Positions 11,237 to 22,989 of a stretch of DNA of 64,000 nucleotides are shown piece by piece. The position numbers and the translations under genes were made by a program. Positions within the stretch are counted from its first letter, which is position 1. Every line of letters begins with the position of its first letter. The notes beneath the pieces were generated by a model that had not been told where the DNA came from, did not search any database, and worked only from the letters and a program-made list of their open reading frames with translations. This DNA comes from Arctopsyche grandis (lineage: Eukaryota; Arthropoda; Insecta; Trichoptera; Hydropsychidae): NCBI RefSeq assembly GCF_051622035.1, contig NC_135361.1:27397205-27461204 (forward strand), read 5' to 3'.

Positions 11237-12758
11237 CAGGGCCATCGAGAGGAATCCTGGGCCCTGGAAAAATAATTCCATACCACATGACAAACCAAAA
11301 AAAAAAATATAATAGATATATTTTTAATATGCGAAAAATCTATCAGAACCAGAGAGATGCTATAAGAATAGAGGGGCCCTTACGAATAAATAATTGTTGT
11401 CAATTTTACGCGGTACGTCTCTATAAATACGCTACATAGATGGCTGTGGTTTACCAAAACACCTTTTGTTTTGGTAAACCACATCTTTTTCTTCATCTAA
11501 AAATTTTGGAATTATTAAGCGTTATTATGTACTTCGATTTTGACTTTTTGTTTCGATTCCGATTCCGGTTCCGCTTCCGGATTTCTTCTTCAATTCCGAT
11601 GCTCGATTCCTGTTTCAGCTCCAATTCCCGTTCCCTTTTTCAGTTTCAATTTCAGATCTCTATTTCAGTACAGATTTCCGATTCCCGTTTCAGTTCCGAT
11701 TCCTGTTTCTGTTCCAATTCCCGATCCTTGTTTCAGTTCCGATTCCTGATTCTTGTTTCCGTTCCGATTGCGATTAATTATTATCAAACATAACTTCACT
11801 TTAAATCAGGTATCAATGACTCCCCGAAACTACTCAACAACACTCAAGTGTACAACACTAGTGTACAGTAATAGTGTGATAGATGGCTGTGGTTTACCAA
11901 AACATCTTGTTAAATTTTGGGTTGTGACATTTTTCGCAAATGAGCTAATGATAATATCTTTATAAGTCAAAGGAAATATGATTGTATTATAATCGTGCGG
12001 TTTATGTGCAGTTCAAATTTTATTTTTACATTTTAAATCGGCTGTACTAGATATAAATTTGTACTAGATATAAATTTGAAATAGTATTCAATCAGACAGT
12101 GGTGACGAATAGAGGGTAGGTCAGAGAAATGTAATAATAATAGAAGGGCCCTTACGAATAAATAATTGTTGACAATTTTACGCGGCACGTCTCTATAAAT
12201 ACGCTACATCGCACGGAATACAATCGGATCAATTTACTTATAAAAATGAATCCCATGTTGTTTATTGTGTGGTTTTGAATGTATTGTACAATTTTTACCG
12301 ATGCTTGCCCATCTTGCGAGTAATATAAACAAACAGATAAGTTTTTATCGGACATACGTCGAGCACCAATCGTCAAATATGACTGATGCTAAAATTATTT
12401 AGATCTGTCCGTGGACAGAATGTCACTTGACAACAAAAGAACACCTAAAGCCACTTCTATTAATATAACATTTCTCTGATCAGAACCCATAGAAAAATAC
12501 CTATATATATTAAATGATATTTTTTTAAATAACCGATTAAGAAAGTATGATATAACAGGTACGATTTCACATGGACACAAAGAATGCGCGGATTGAAAAA
12601 TAATAAACATTTAGCAATAAAGAAATATATGTATGTAGAAATATAATGTGAAATATCAATATCGATCAGTCGAACGTCCCAACACGGGGACCCTCAAGTA
12701 GTCCGGGTCCTGGAACTTTAACCCCAGCTCTCCCCCCCCCCCCCTCTCGGTGGCCCTG
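11237..12758. mobile_element. hAT-type element (CAGGGCC ends), about 1.5 kb, non-coding
   Basis: Starts CAGGGCCATCGAGAGG and ends CCTCTCGGTGGCCCTG, a 16-base inverted end with one mismatch. The flanks CATATAGG and TATATAGA match at six of eight positions, consistent with an old 8-bp duplication. Sequence near 12480-12580 is the reverse complement of part of 5812-6339, so the two are relatives. The middle holds foreign material: a CTCTATAAATACGCTACAT motif present twice, a GTGGTTTACCAAAAC hairpin at 11449-11485, and a minisatellite. No transposase frame was found. Confidence 0.7.
11545..11780. repeat. TTCCGA-type hexamer minisatellite
   Basis: Degenerate repeats of a TTCCGATTCC / GTTTCAGTTCC motif cover the stretch. 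The open frames here, rich in Phe, Arg and Ser, are periodic products of the repeat, not genes. The same repeat occurs in reverse complement at 15525-15640. Confidence 0.88.
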
Positions 12759-13373
12759 TATATAGATCTCGATGCAAATAAAAAATCAAACTTGTATGGC
12801 GTCTCTATGACATGGTTGAGTTTCGGTCACCATCCTGTGAGTTGAGACCAACTCGGGCATGTTAGTTCGTTGCTAGTTTACTTCCTTCCTGCCCGTCACA
12901 TTAAGTAGTCGTGTTTTAACAATTCCATCGTCTCACTCTATACGCCACCCAAACATGATTTTCTTTTATGAAAGATTTTGATCAATGCATTCTTTTAGCA
13001 ATGACTATGAATCAGATCTCAAAATGGATTGGAGTATACAGAAGCACAGCTCCATTTTGTGAGCTGTGCATTAAATTATCGATACTTAATCGAGACAGTA
13101 CTGTGTGGTTAAGTAAAATACGCTCAGGCAAGCATGAACAAATCTGATACATAGAAGAGGGCATTGATAGAGAAACTCGTGAGAGGAAAGATAGTAAAAG
13201 ATAATAAAAGAATGTTAAATAGCTCATGGTTAGACATGTAGACAAATACTGCAGATGGACAATGGAATTGTTTCAACAATGTTTTAACTTAATATACTTA
13301 AAATATTGCTTCTGGATATTTATATCAAACATACATGTAATGAAAATGAAAAACAATTGAAAAAATAAACATT
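12759..13373. other. Between hAT element and MADF gene, no gene seen
   Basis: Moderately AT-rich sequence. A plus-strand stretch around 13020-13200 can be read through a few stops as peptide-like sequence, but no family is recognised. The right end is probably downstream of the 3' untranslated region of the MADF gene. Confidence 0.35.
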
Positions 13374-13379
13374 TTTATT
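13374..13379 (-). terminator. Poly(A) signal of the MADF-BESS gene
   Basis: TTTATT on the plus strand reads AATAAA on the minus strand, about 135 bases past the stop codon of the MADF-BESS gene. It is the first good match downstream of the stop. Confidence 0.5.
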
Positions 13380-13513
13380 TAAAATAAAGTATTATTAAAT
13401 ATTTAAGTACATACTAAAGTAGAATTAAATCACATCTAACTCAGATCAGTCAAAATATCTAGGATATTTTAATATAAACTACGTACATATACATATACAT
13501 ATATACTTTGATC

Positions 13514-14528
13514 CTATTGAATATGCAGGAATTCATCTTCAACATTGTCCTGTAAAGTTAGGTTGCTCATTACGTGCTTCTGATCTACTACAGAAGGACT
13601 AGTGCCCGTCGAGTTTGTTTCAACGCTCTCTTCAAAACCCACAAAAGAGGTAGTCTTCAGTTGCATCTGCTGCTGTTGTTGCTGCTCCGTCTTGGCATAG
13701 GCACCCATGGCCGCTTTGAATAAGATCTGGCTGATTTTAAGCTTAGCCATGGCTAGAGAGTGAGGATCTCTCAATTGGTTCAGCTCGCTGGCCACGTACA
13801 AACCAAAAGGCAGTAAAGCGTCTTCGTTTTGGAGACTGCTTTTAACTGACTTCTTGACCACCTCGCTCATGCTGTCACTGTCTTCTATGGCTCTCTTCTT
13901 AGGACTGGTCGGATGCAATCCTTGGGCTATCTGAATGTCCATGTCTATTTCATCGCCTGGTAAATCAATACTATCTTGCTCCACCTTGATACATTGCGAC
14001 GCGTCCATTGCATTCAAAAATTGAAAGTTGTCTTGCTTTGTGTCACCCATCTATAATATAAAGTAAATATTTATGTAAAAAGTATATGCATGATAGGTAT
14101 GGTATGATTATTTGGCTAGAATACACGGATCATATGCGACGGAATCAAATATGTGACGTCACATTAGGGAACTATTTAAAATGTATTGGCAGTGTTATAT
14201 AAAATTCCGTTACCCTAACATTGGCGCTGCAGTCAGCGTTGGCCATAAGGTTGGCCATGATGTCGAAAGCGAACCATCGCGACTTGTAAATGGCGCCACA
14301 ACTTTCATAATGCTTCTCCTTGGACAGCTCCCTGTTATATTGGGAACGCAACCGATTGATTTTAGTCTCAACGTCTTCGGGAGAGCGGCCAAGTTGACAA
14401 GCTATGTCCTTGTACGCGTCCTTGCGCTTGTGTCTGTCTCGATGATCTTTCAGCGTGGTGTCCCACAAAATGGCGTGTCGCTGGTACAAATCCAGCAGCT
14501 CCAGCGCCAGACTATTCGTCCACTCCAT
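13514..14528 (-). CDS. MADF-BESS domain protein, 283 aa, two exons
   Basis: Exon 1 is 14528-14214 (105 codons) and exon 2 is 14050-13514 (178 codons plus stop). The 163-bp intron has GTAACG and TATTATAG ends and falls between codons, so it keeps the frame. Residues 8 to 96 form a MADF domain (a Myb/SANT-related DNA-binding fold): LALELLDLYQRH, LWD, AYKDIACQLG, VETKINRLRSQYNREL and KSRWFAFDIM. Residues about 182-221 (DALLPFGLYVASELNQL... ISQILFKAAM) fit a BESS protein-interaction motif. Between them lie a PKKRAIEDSD basic stretch that could be a nuclear localisation signal and an IKVE sequence that fits a SUMO acceptor. A CAG/CTG run gives six glutamines near residue 230. Such proteins are usually nuclear transcription regulators; this paralogue's targets are unknown. 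The whole gene lies antisense inside the 14.3 kb PLA2 intron. Exon 2 also begins with ATG, so an alternative start there is possible. Confidence 0.92.
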
Positions 14529-14743
14529 CTTCGATTAATCCACGAACTGACGCAGCATGTGTATGTAGGCAATTGTGTGGTGCGCGCGTGCGCGACAACG
14601 TTCAAGCGCACACGTGTGTGTGTTCGTGTACATAGTTTGGTGCGTGTGCACGCGAGACCGCACGTGACGTTGTTAGGGCTGCCACAAACGCACTTGCTCA
14701 ATACTATCCAACAGTATATGTAGTTCAATGTTGGTAGCTAATG

Positions 14744-14891
14744 GCTACGTCCACACTACCGATATCTACACCCGATATTTACGAATTTTTCCATAACCAG
14801 TTCCTAAATAGCAACCGCAGGTTGCAATATGGGAACTGGATATGGAAAATTCGAAAATATCGGGTGTAGATATCGGTAGTGTGGACGTAGC
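14744..14891. mobile_element. Palindromic MITE, 148 bp
   Basis: GCTACGTCCACACTACCGAT at the left is answered exactly by ATCGGTAGTGTGGACGTAGC at the right, and pairing continues inward for about 60 bases with few mismatches, leaving a loop of roughly 26 bases. It is a near-perfect hairpin about 215 bp upstream of the MADF-BESS start codon. Its age looks low because the arms barely differ. Confidence 0.85.
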
Positions 14892-14902
14892 AAATGAGAG
14901 GT

Positions 14903-15117
14903 CAGTGCCGGTTTTAGGGGGGGCTGGGTCGGGTGGCGTCCGAAAGTGCCAAATAAGTTAGGGCGGCAAACGATGCGCCAAAGGTGCTTTAAAATTTAAA
15001 ATTAGAGCGCCAAAAGCCATTCAAAATTTTAGATTAGAGCGCCGAAGGCGAATGTTTTTTCTAAGGGTGTTTAGAAAAAATTGCCCGAGGGCGCCATCGG
15101 GTGTAAGGCCGGCACTG
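14903..15117. mobile_element. hAT-type MITE (CAGTGCCGG ends), 215 bp
   Basis: Ends CAGTGCCGG and CCGGCACTG with TGAGAGGT duplicated perfectly at 14895-14902 and 15118-15125. The interior repeats a GAGCGCC(A/G)AA(A/G) motif and codes for nothing. This is a typical non-autonomous hAT insertion. Confidence 0.9.
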
Positions 15118-15125
15118 TGAGAGGT

Positions 15126-15280
15126 CACTGATTCGAAACCTGGTTACACCTCGATTGAATAGAATCATACATAGTATGATTTGAAGTATTTCTGTGGCAC
15201 TGCGAGTCAGATTTGGAATGTTATATTTGGCAATTTATCTGACTTGATTGTTAAAACGATTCCTCACAAATTTGATACCT
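15126..15280 (+). repeat. SINE copy (diverged)
   Basis: Contains GATTCGAAACCTGG (a B-box-like stretch) and the family body with GGCAATTTATCTGACTTGATTGTTAAAACGATTCCTCACAAATTTG in diverged form. It sits directly against the target duplication of the hAT MITE. Confidence 0.6.
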
Positions 15281-15640
15281 ACCCCAGAGAAATGTTATAT
15301 TAATAGAAGTGGCTTTAAGCGTCGTATTGTTGTCAAGTGACGATTGTCTACAGAAAATCCTAAATAATTTTAGCATCAGTCGTATTTGATGCTTGGTGCT
15401 CGACGTATGTTCGATAAAAACTTCTCCGTTTGTTTATATTACTCGCAAGATGGGCAAGCATCGGTAAAAATTGCACAATGAATTCAAAAACACACAATAA
15501 ACAACATGGGATACGTCGAAACTGAAACGGGGAATCGGAATTGAAGAAGGAATCCGGCACCGGAAGCGGAACCGAAACTGGAAACAGAACTGGAATCGGA
15601 ATCGAAATAAAAATTGCAATCAAAATCGAAGTACATAATT
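15281..15640. repeat. Mosaic repeat, inverted copy of part of 12180-12480, plus minisatellite
   Basis: Sequence with GAGAAATGTTATATTAATAG, GTTTGTTTATATTACTCGCA and AGATGGGCAAGCATCGGTAA matches the reverse complement of 12180-12480. At 15525-15640 it runs into GGAATCGGAAT-type repeats, the reverse complement of the minisatellite at 11545-11780. The two loci thus share both segments in inverted orientation. Confidence 0.75.
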
Positions 15641-16575
15641 CCAAATTATTTCTTTTTTTAAATCTCCATACTTGTCGACGCACTCGCCACATATCCACGT
15701 ATCCACAAACATACATAGCGTCTGTTTTTTTTACATATATTATGATCGTATTTTCTAGTCCTTATTATTTATCAAATTGTATTAAGATGGCTGCCCAGCA
15801 AATGTATAGCACTTTAAGTGTCTCCTGAAAAATCATAAATTTTATAATATAAAACATCTTATTTTTTTAATCAATCGGTTCCTTAGTTTGACGGTAACAA
15901 TCAATTGCATTTTTTTCATACTTTTCAATGATAAATGTTTTCGTAAACTTTACCGGACAATAACAGATCTTTGTCGTTCACATGAATTATATCCAAGTTA
16001 AAATTGTATTTTATACTACTTATTTACATATAAACGATTGTAAGATTTTATTTTGGTTTTAGTTCTCTCGCATACTATTATACGCATAAATATAATATAT
16101 TTTTCAAATAAGCTAAAAATGATGACCCTAACAATGTTGACCTCGTAGATATGTTTATGCATCAATATGTATGGATGTGTGTATGAGTGTACGTGTGCAC
16201 GCAAACGTAGCATGCGACATCTGCGTAAACATATGTGCACACTTTGCTATCCAATTTTGGAGAAAAAGATGGTGTGTACTTTTTCATGCGAGTCTATTTA
16301 ATTCAAAAGACGAATTACAATAGTCTCCCTCAATTATGTAAAGAGTCGTTCACAGGTTGAGTTATTGATTGAAATTGTTCGTATTGGGTACATATGTATA
16401 TGCGTATGTAGAACCTACAATATAAATACACATAATTGCTTCAAATTTGACCGTATATTTTCCGAACATACAAACTGTCTTCATATTATGTACAAATGTG
16501 GATGTATGTGCTCTTTTACTCAATTTCATTTAGGTACAAAAGCAATATGAAACTTCACACCGTTGGATAATTAAC
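15641..16575. other. PLA2 intron, no gene seen
   Basis: AT-rich, with TATGTATG-type short repeats near 16150-16240 and 16390-16410. No exon was found. Confidence 0.5.
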
Positions 16576-16581
16576 TATTTA

Positions 16582-16978
16582 TTTTGGTTGTGGCTATTTG
16601 CAGGTACCATGTCTGTAAATTATTGGCTATTTGCAGCTACCGTATCTGCGAATTATTGGCTATTTGCAGGTACTATATCTGCGACAGGCGCAAAGCCTTC
16701 TGCGCATGCGCGTGAACTGTATTATTAATTGTTACAAAATTATTATCATATACAACGTATAATACCTACATACAAGTTCAAGCCGCGAACTAGCTAAATG
16801 ATATAAATCTATTATAATAACGTGCGAAATTTATTTGCCTCATGTATAATGAACGATTGATTAAACAAGTTTAGCATACATTTAATGTAAGAAATTATAA
16901 TCGGATTATAAGTTCACGCGCATGCGCAGAAGGCTTTGCGCCTGTCGCAGATATACATAGTACCTGCAAATAGCCACT
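16582..16978. mobile_element. MITE with 60-bp inverted ends and a triplicated left end
   Basis: GGCTATTTGCAGGTACTATA... GCGCATGCGCGTGAACT near 16661-16723 is matched in reverse complement at about 16911-16976. The outer 35 bases of the left arm occur three times in tandem (16583-16690) with small differences. The interior (about 16740-16905) has a second, reverse-complement copy at 36035-36149 plus 37673-37770, where it is interrupted by a hAT element. Confidence 0.75.
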
Positions 16979-17302
16979 ACCGTTTATTTTAGGCAGCTTG
17001 AAAGCTACATCGTATATAAAACAGGTAAAAAATTCAAATGATATTTTCGGTAATTCATTTCAATTGGTAATTTTTGACAGCGAACAAGACTCAGGTAATA
17101 TTAAAATTATTAATAATTTCACTGTAAATATTATACTGTATATTCACAATATTAACATATCACTTATGTGCTATTATTATATTACTAATCAAATATAATA
17201 TAATTAAAATCCATAGAAAAATAAAACACTCCATCAAGATTATTGATTAGTAACAAGTAGTATTTTCTAAACATGATACTAATGAATGATTTTTTTATAT
17301 AG

Positions 17303-17495
17303 GTTCCGGACTTGTTTGAAATTGGCGGACTCGGATGTGGCCAACATGGTCGGCAGGATATTCTTCAACGTGGTTCAAACGAAATGTTTCGTCCTGAAGC
17401 CCATGAAAGTGTGTTTGGAACGATCGTGGTGGGGAAAATGCCTGAAAGTAGGTTACTCCAAACAAGCACATCTCAGAGACAATTTGCCATATTGA
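17303..17495 (+). CDS. Group III secreted phospholipase A2, C-terminal exon
   Basis: The acceptor TTTTTTATATAG/G is strong, and the first base completes the arginine codon left open by the exon ending at 2984. The joined frame reads CDER-FRTCLKLADSDVANM, then FFNVVQTKCFVLK, CLERSWWGKCLK and AHLRDNLPY before TGA. The cysteine pattern and the WWGKC segment fit the C-terminal half of the catalytic domain, so domain and exon order are as expected for a single-domain secreted enzyme. AATAAA follows 22 bases after the stop. With the upstream exon this gives about 139 residues of the mature enzyme; the amino-terminal signal peptide was not located. Confidence 0.87.
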
Positions 17496-17516
17496 TTCAT
17501 ACATGTACTTAAACTG

Positions 17517-17522
17517 AATAAA
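17517..17522 (+). terminator. Poly(A) signal of the PLA2 gene
   Basis: AATAAA starting 22 bases after the PLA2 stop codon. The short distance suggests a very short 3' untranslated region, unless later signals are used. Confidence 0.55.
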
Positions 17523-17529
17523 TCCAGTA

Positions 17530-19780
<2,251 letters not shown>

Positions 19781-19784
19781 CAGG

Positions 19785-19978
19785 AAATGATCCATTACCA
19801 ATTTTCAGGAACCGTTTCAACAATGATCAGATAAAATTTGTCAAACTCTGATAGAGAAACGATCGATTTAGAGTCACAAAACCCCCAAATCTAACCGGCA
19901 GTTTGATGACTCGAACCATCGTTCTCAGTGGTGCTAAATACATACGCTACCATTAAGCCAAACTGTTGGCATATATAC
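19785..19978 (-). repeat. SINE copy, minus orientation
   Basis: The reverse complement carries the tRNA-like head (GCTACC..TTAAGCC region on the plus strand, and a B-box relative at ACTCGAACC) and the body ending AGGAACCGTTTCAACAATGA on the plus strand. It borders a GGGCCTGATATATACATAT flank that surrounds the next element. Confidence 0.7.
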
Positions 19979-20005
19979 ATATAGGGCCTGATATATACAT
20001 ATGGG

Positions 20006-21504
20006 CAGTGGCGGACTGGCCATACAAGCGAACATGCCCGATGGCATGTGGGCCCCACTATCTGTTAGAAAATATGGGCCCTCAGTAAAATTAAATAACT
20101 TTTTAACTATTTCACGTGTGTAAAAATGTATAGGATATTGCAACTTTAGGACCTAAAGTTTGGGTATTTCAACAAAACAAATTTCTTACGATATACACAA
20201 ATAACTAATACCTGCTTTAACAGCCCAAGGATCGGTTAACTTTTTTTATTAGGCTTGAAATGTAAGTTTCAACATTTGCGTGGGACCTTTTGCCGGGCCT
20301 ATTCCAACCTCAAGATTATGTATATACCAATACCTATGTAACAACTAACTACTGAAATAAAAATGGGAATAAACAAATTTTCGTGAATAATATAAACTGA
20401 ATTGCTTAAAACAATTTTGATAGGATGATTCATCATCAACCAGCGATTTAAATTTACTTCATACTTTCAAAATAACATTTGATTATACTTCGATGATCTA
20501 GTAAGATTTAAATACACAATTTTAAACAGTTTCCGAATATAAAATCTTTTCCTAATCTAGACACATCCATGTAAATAGAAATATAGGATAGGGGCCCCCT
20601 CCCCAAAATCCCGATTTTCGATTAACATTAATTGAAAATATTATGCATTTTTTTCAGGGACGTAATTCCTCGCCTAAATTAAGGAATAGTGTGAATTTAG
20701 AAAATATTATGAATTTAATGATTAAAGAGATACTATGGATCTATGAATGCTACGTGTATTTCTTATGTATGTTACTTTTGGGTAACTAATAAAATAATCG
20801 CTGCTATGTGCTTTGAAAAAATAACAAAACAAAACTTTATCTAATGTTATTACGTACATATGTACATAGATAAAGTGACAAGACAGTCGGTAGAAATTAA
20901 GTTAATTGATAGTTTTTTGGAGAATCAGTTTGATGGTCGATTAATGTTGACTATGTAAAGATTTGTGGAAAAAAATTTTCGCCTGCGGCGCTTTTTTCTC
21001 TTTTTACATAATATTTTTTTATAATTACTTTTTCAAAAATAAACTTATTTTTTTCATATTTTATAACTCAATAAGGTAAAGAATATTTTCCATTTTTATT
21101 CCGATATAAAAAAGATTTTTTGAAAAAAAATTCAATGTGACCAATCTTTGCCTGCCCTGCCCCCCAAAGAAAAAGCTGAAATGACATCCCTGATTGTTTT
21201 CTACCGAAAGTAAAAGCCGCTTTTATGCCGCATTCTTTTATGATGCATTATATTTACCTAGGACAAGGGTTAAAACGAAATATACAATATAATTTATGGA
21301 TCTATTTTGCTTTTGCCATTTTTCTTGTACCTAAATTTGTTTATTCCCAATTTTGAAAAAAAAAAAAAAATTTCCCTTGATTTTTAGCGTGATGGAAAGC
21401 AGAAAATTTTGTTATATGGGGGGAGGGGGAAAAATTATTTTAACCCTGGGTGGGGCCCCCTTTGACTCCTGGCATGCACTGATTTCAGTCCCAGTCCGCC
21501 ACTG
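20006..21504. mobile_element. hAT-type element (CAGTGGCGGACTGG ends), copy 1
   Basis: Starts CAGTGGCGGACTGGCCATAC and ends CCCAGTCCGCCACTG. The flanks CATATGGG and TATATGGG match at seven of eight positions. It is nearly identical over most of its length to 31538-32847. A second pair of ends, CAGGGACGTAATT (20655) and GAAATGACATCCCTG (to about 21192), lies inside both copies. Frames within are short and broken; no transposase domain was recognised. Confidence 0.88.
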
Positions 21505-21588
21505 TATATGGGGCCTGATATACATATACATATAGATATATGTATACATATAGGGCCTGAAAGGATGTTTCAATTTTATCAAATAATC

Positions 21589-21591
<3 letters not shown>

Positions 21592-21672
<81 letters not shown>
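21592..21672. repeat. (TA)n microsatellite
   Basis: About 80 bases of alternating TA. The Ile-Tyr repeat peptides predicted on both strands are artefacts of this run. Confidence 0.95.
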
Positions 21673-21675
<3 letters not shown>

Positions 21676-21885
21676 CATATTTACCTTGTGATATTTAGTA
21701 TATGCTTATTATAACCAGTATTTTTCAAATAAATCTTCGAAATTTAAAAAAATAATATTAATAAATAATAAAAAAAATCTATAAATACAAATTAGATCAA
21801 ATACACCACTGGCAATACAATGTATAGAATGAAATGTAATATAAAAGAACTGAAGATTCTTATGAAAACATCATTCAAAGGCATA

Positions 21886-22617
21886 ATGATGGCAGCTATG
21901 GTAAATAGAAGCCTATTTATTCTAATATTCGTTTCTTGTGCGATGTACATTCAATGTTATAATGGTAATTATTTTCTTTTATATCAGAAAATGCTTTTAT
22001 TAATACCTTTATCTACATATTTTATTATTTCATTTTAGTTACTGATTTGGGTAATTTCCAAGTGAAAGAATTTATAAATCCAGTCAAAAGTTGCAAACAA
22101 ATCACAAAATCTGATGAGGCGTTAAAACATTGTATTATATTGAAACAAGCATTAAGCAACGTAGAAAACGCAGTCGAAAAAGATTTTGATGGTTAACTTG
22201 CAAATAATACATTCAAATTGCAAATAGTGCATTCGTTTGCAGTTGTGTATAATTAGTCTACATATTATACTAAGCAACATGCGCTGTTTTTCAGACGATC
22301 CCGAGTTTTTGAACACATCCATAAACAGAGACAAAAACTTAGCAACCTACATAAATGATGTATTTCTGGCGAAACTGTATAGACTGCGGGACTTTCTCAA
22401 TTCCAACAATTTCAATTTAGGATATCCAGGTTTTGTATTTTTAAAAAGTCATTTTCAGAAGTTGTTGACACACATTGTTCAATATCCTACAATTTCTCAT
22501 TTTGATAATGCAAATACTATTGTGTTTTCAGGTTTAATGGACAATTTTAGAATTTTCGGTATTCCTCTTTCAAAAATATGGTCTCTGATTATTCTTCTGG
22601 ATCTGTTAGAAATGTAA
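21886..22617 (+). CDS. Small secreted protein of unknown family, 150 aa, four exons
   Basis: Exons are 21886-21964, 22039-22191, 22295-22429 and 22532-22617. All introns have GT-AG ends and interrupt codons after the first base, so the frame is kept throughout. The first exon encodes a signal peptide (MMAAMVNRSLFILIFVSC...) with a likely cut near the QCYN region; an in-frame ATG at 21862 is an alternative start. The mature part is mostly helical in character, with two cysteines (KSCKQ and KHCII) about 15 residues apart and repeated Asn/Asp. The last intron is 102 bases, a multiple of three and open, so it could be retained, adding 34 residues. AATAAA lies at 22730-22735. I do not recognise the family. 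A signal peptide, short exons of equal phase and a small size suggest a secreted, possibly fast-evolving protein. The hydrophobic C-terminus is the least certain part. Confidence 0.6.
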
Positions 22618-22729
22618 AATACATATTTAAACATGGCATATCTACTGTTGTAATATTATAAATACACATTTTTCAATTTATTTTTGGATTTGTATTTCTT
22701 TTAAAATATTTCTTTGATTTATTGTGGAA

Positions 22730-22735
22730 AATAAA
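22730..22735 (+). terminator. Poly(A) signal of the small secreted gene
   Basis: AATAAA 113 bases after the proposed stop codon, in an AT-rich 3' region. Confidence 0.45.
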
Positions 22736-22792
22736 CAATTTCTTAAATAAAATTATGCTTAAATTAAATAACCATGCTCAACCATTAAAACA

Positions 22793-22859
22793 AGGGGCAT
22801 CATTTGAGGGGGCTGGGGTGGGCAGCCGCCCCCCTGGGAAACGCTGAAATGATGCCCCT
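22793..22859. mobile_element. 67-bp miniature element (AGGGGCATCATTT ends)
   Basis: AGGGGCATCATTT at the left pairs with AAATGATGCCCCT at the right. The interior is GC-rich with G and C runs. Both ends and the GCTGAAATGA stretch resemble the inner element CAGGGACGTAATT ... GCTGAAATGACGTCCCTG inside the hAT copies at 20006 and 31538, so this may be an extreme deletion derivative of the same family. No clean target duplication was found. Confidence 0.6.
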
Positions 22860-22989
22860 GATCAAAACCATTGTTTTGAAGCTGCAATGTCGTAAACTTT
22901 GTCTTTTTATTGTTTTAACTCAAGTGGCCAATAAGAATATCACAAACAATAACTAAAGTGTGTTCTTAATTTTGAATTATTTTTTCATA

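Noticed and set aside
11440-11793. 117-codon frame rich in Phe, Arg, Ser
   Set aside because: It is a translation of the TTCCGA-type minisatellite; all three frames stay open for the same reason.
14181-14728. Long plus-strand frame of 180 codons and a shifted minus frame over the MADF first exon
   Set aside because: They are antisense and out-of-frame readings of the MADF coding exon and its GT-rich upstream region. The minus-strand MADF frame has domain motifs and correct splice sites; these do not.
21412-21714. Ile-Tyr repeat proteins on both strands
   Set aside because: They are translations of the (TA)n run.
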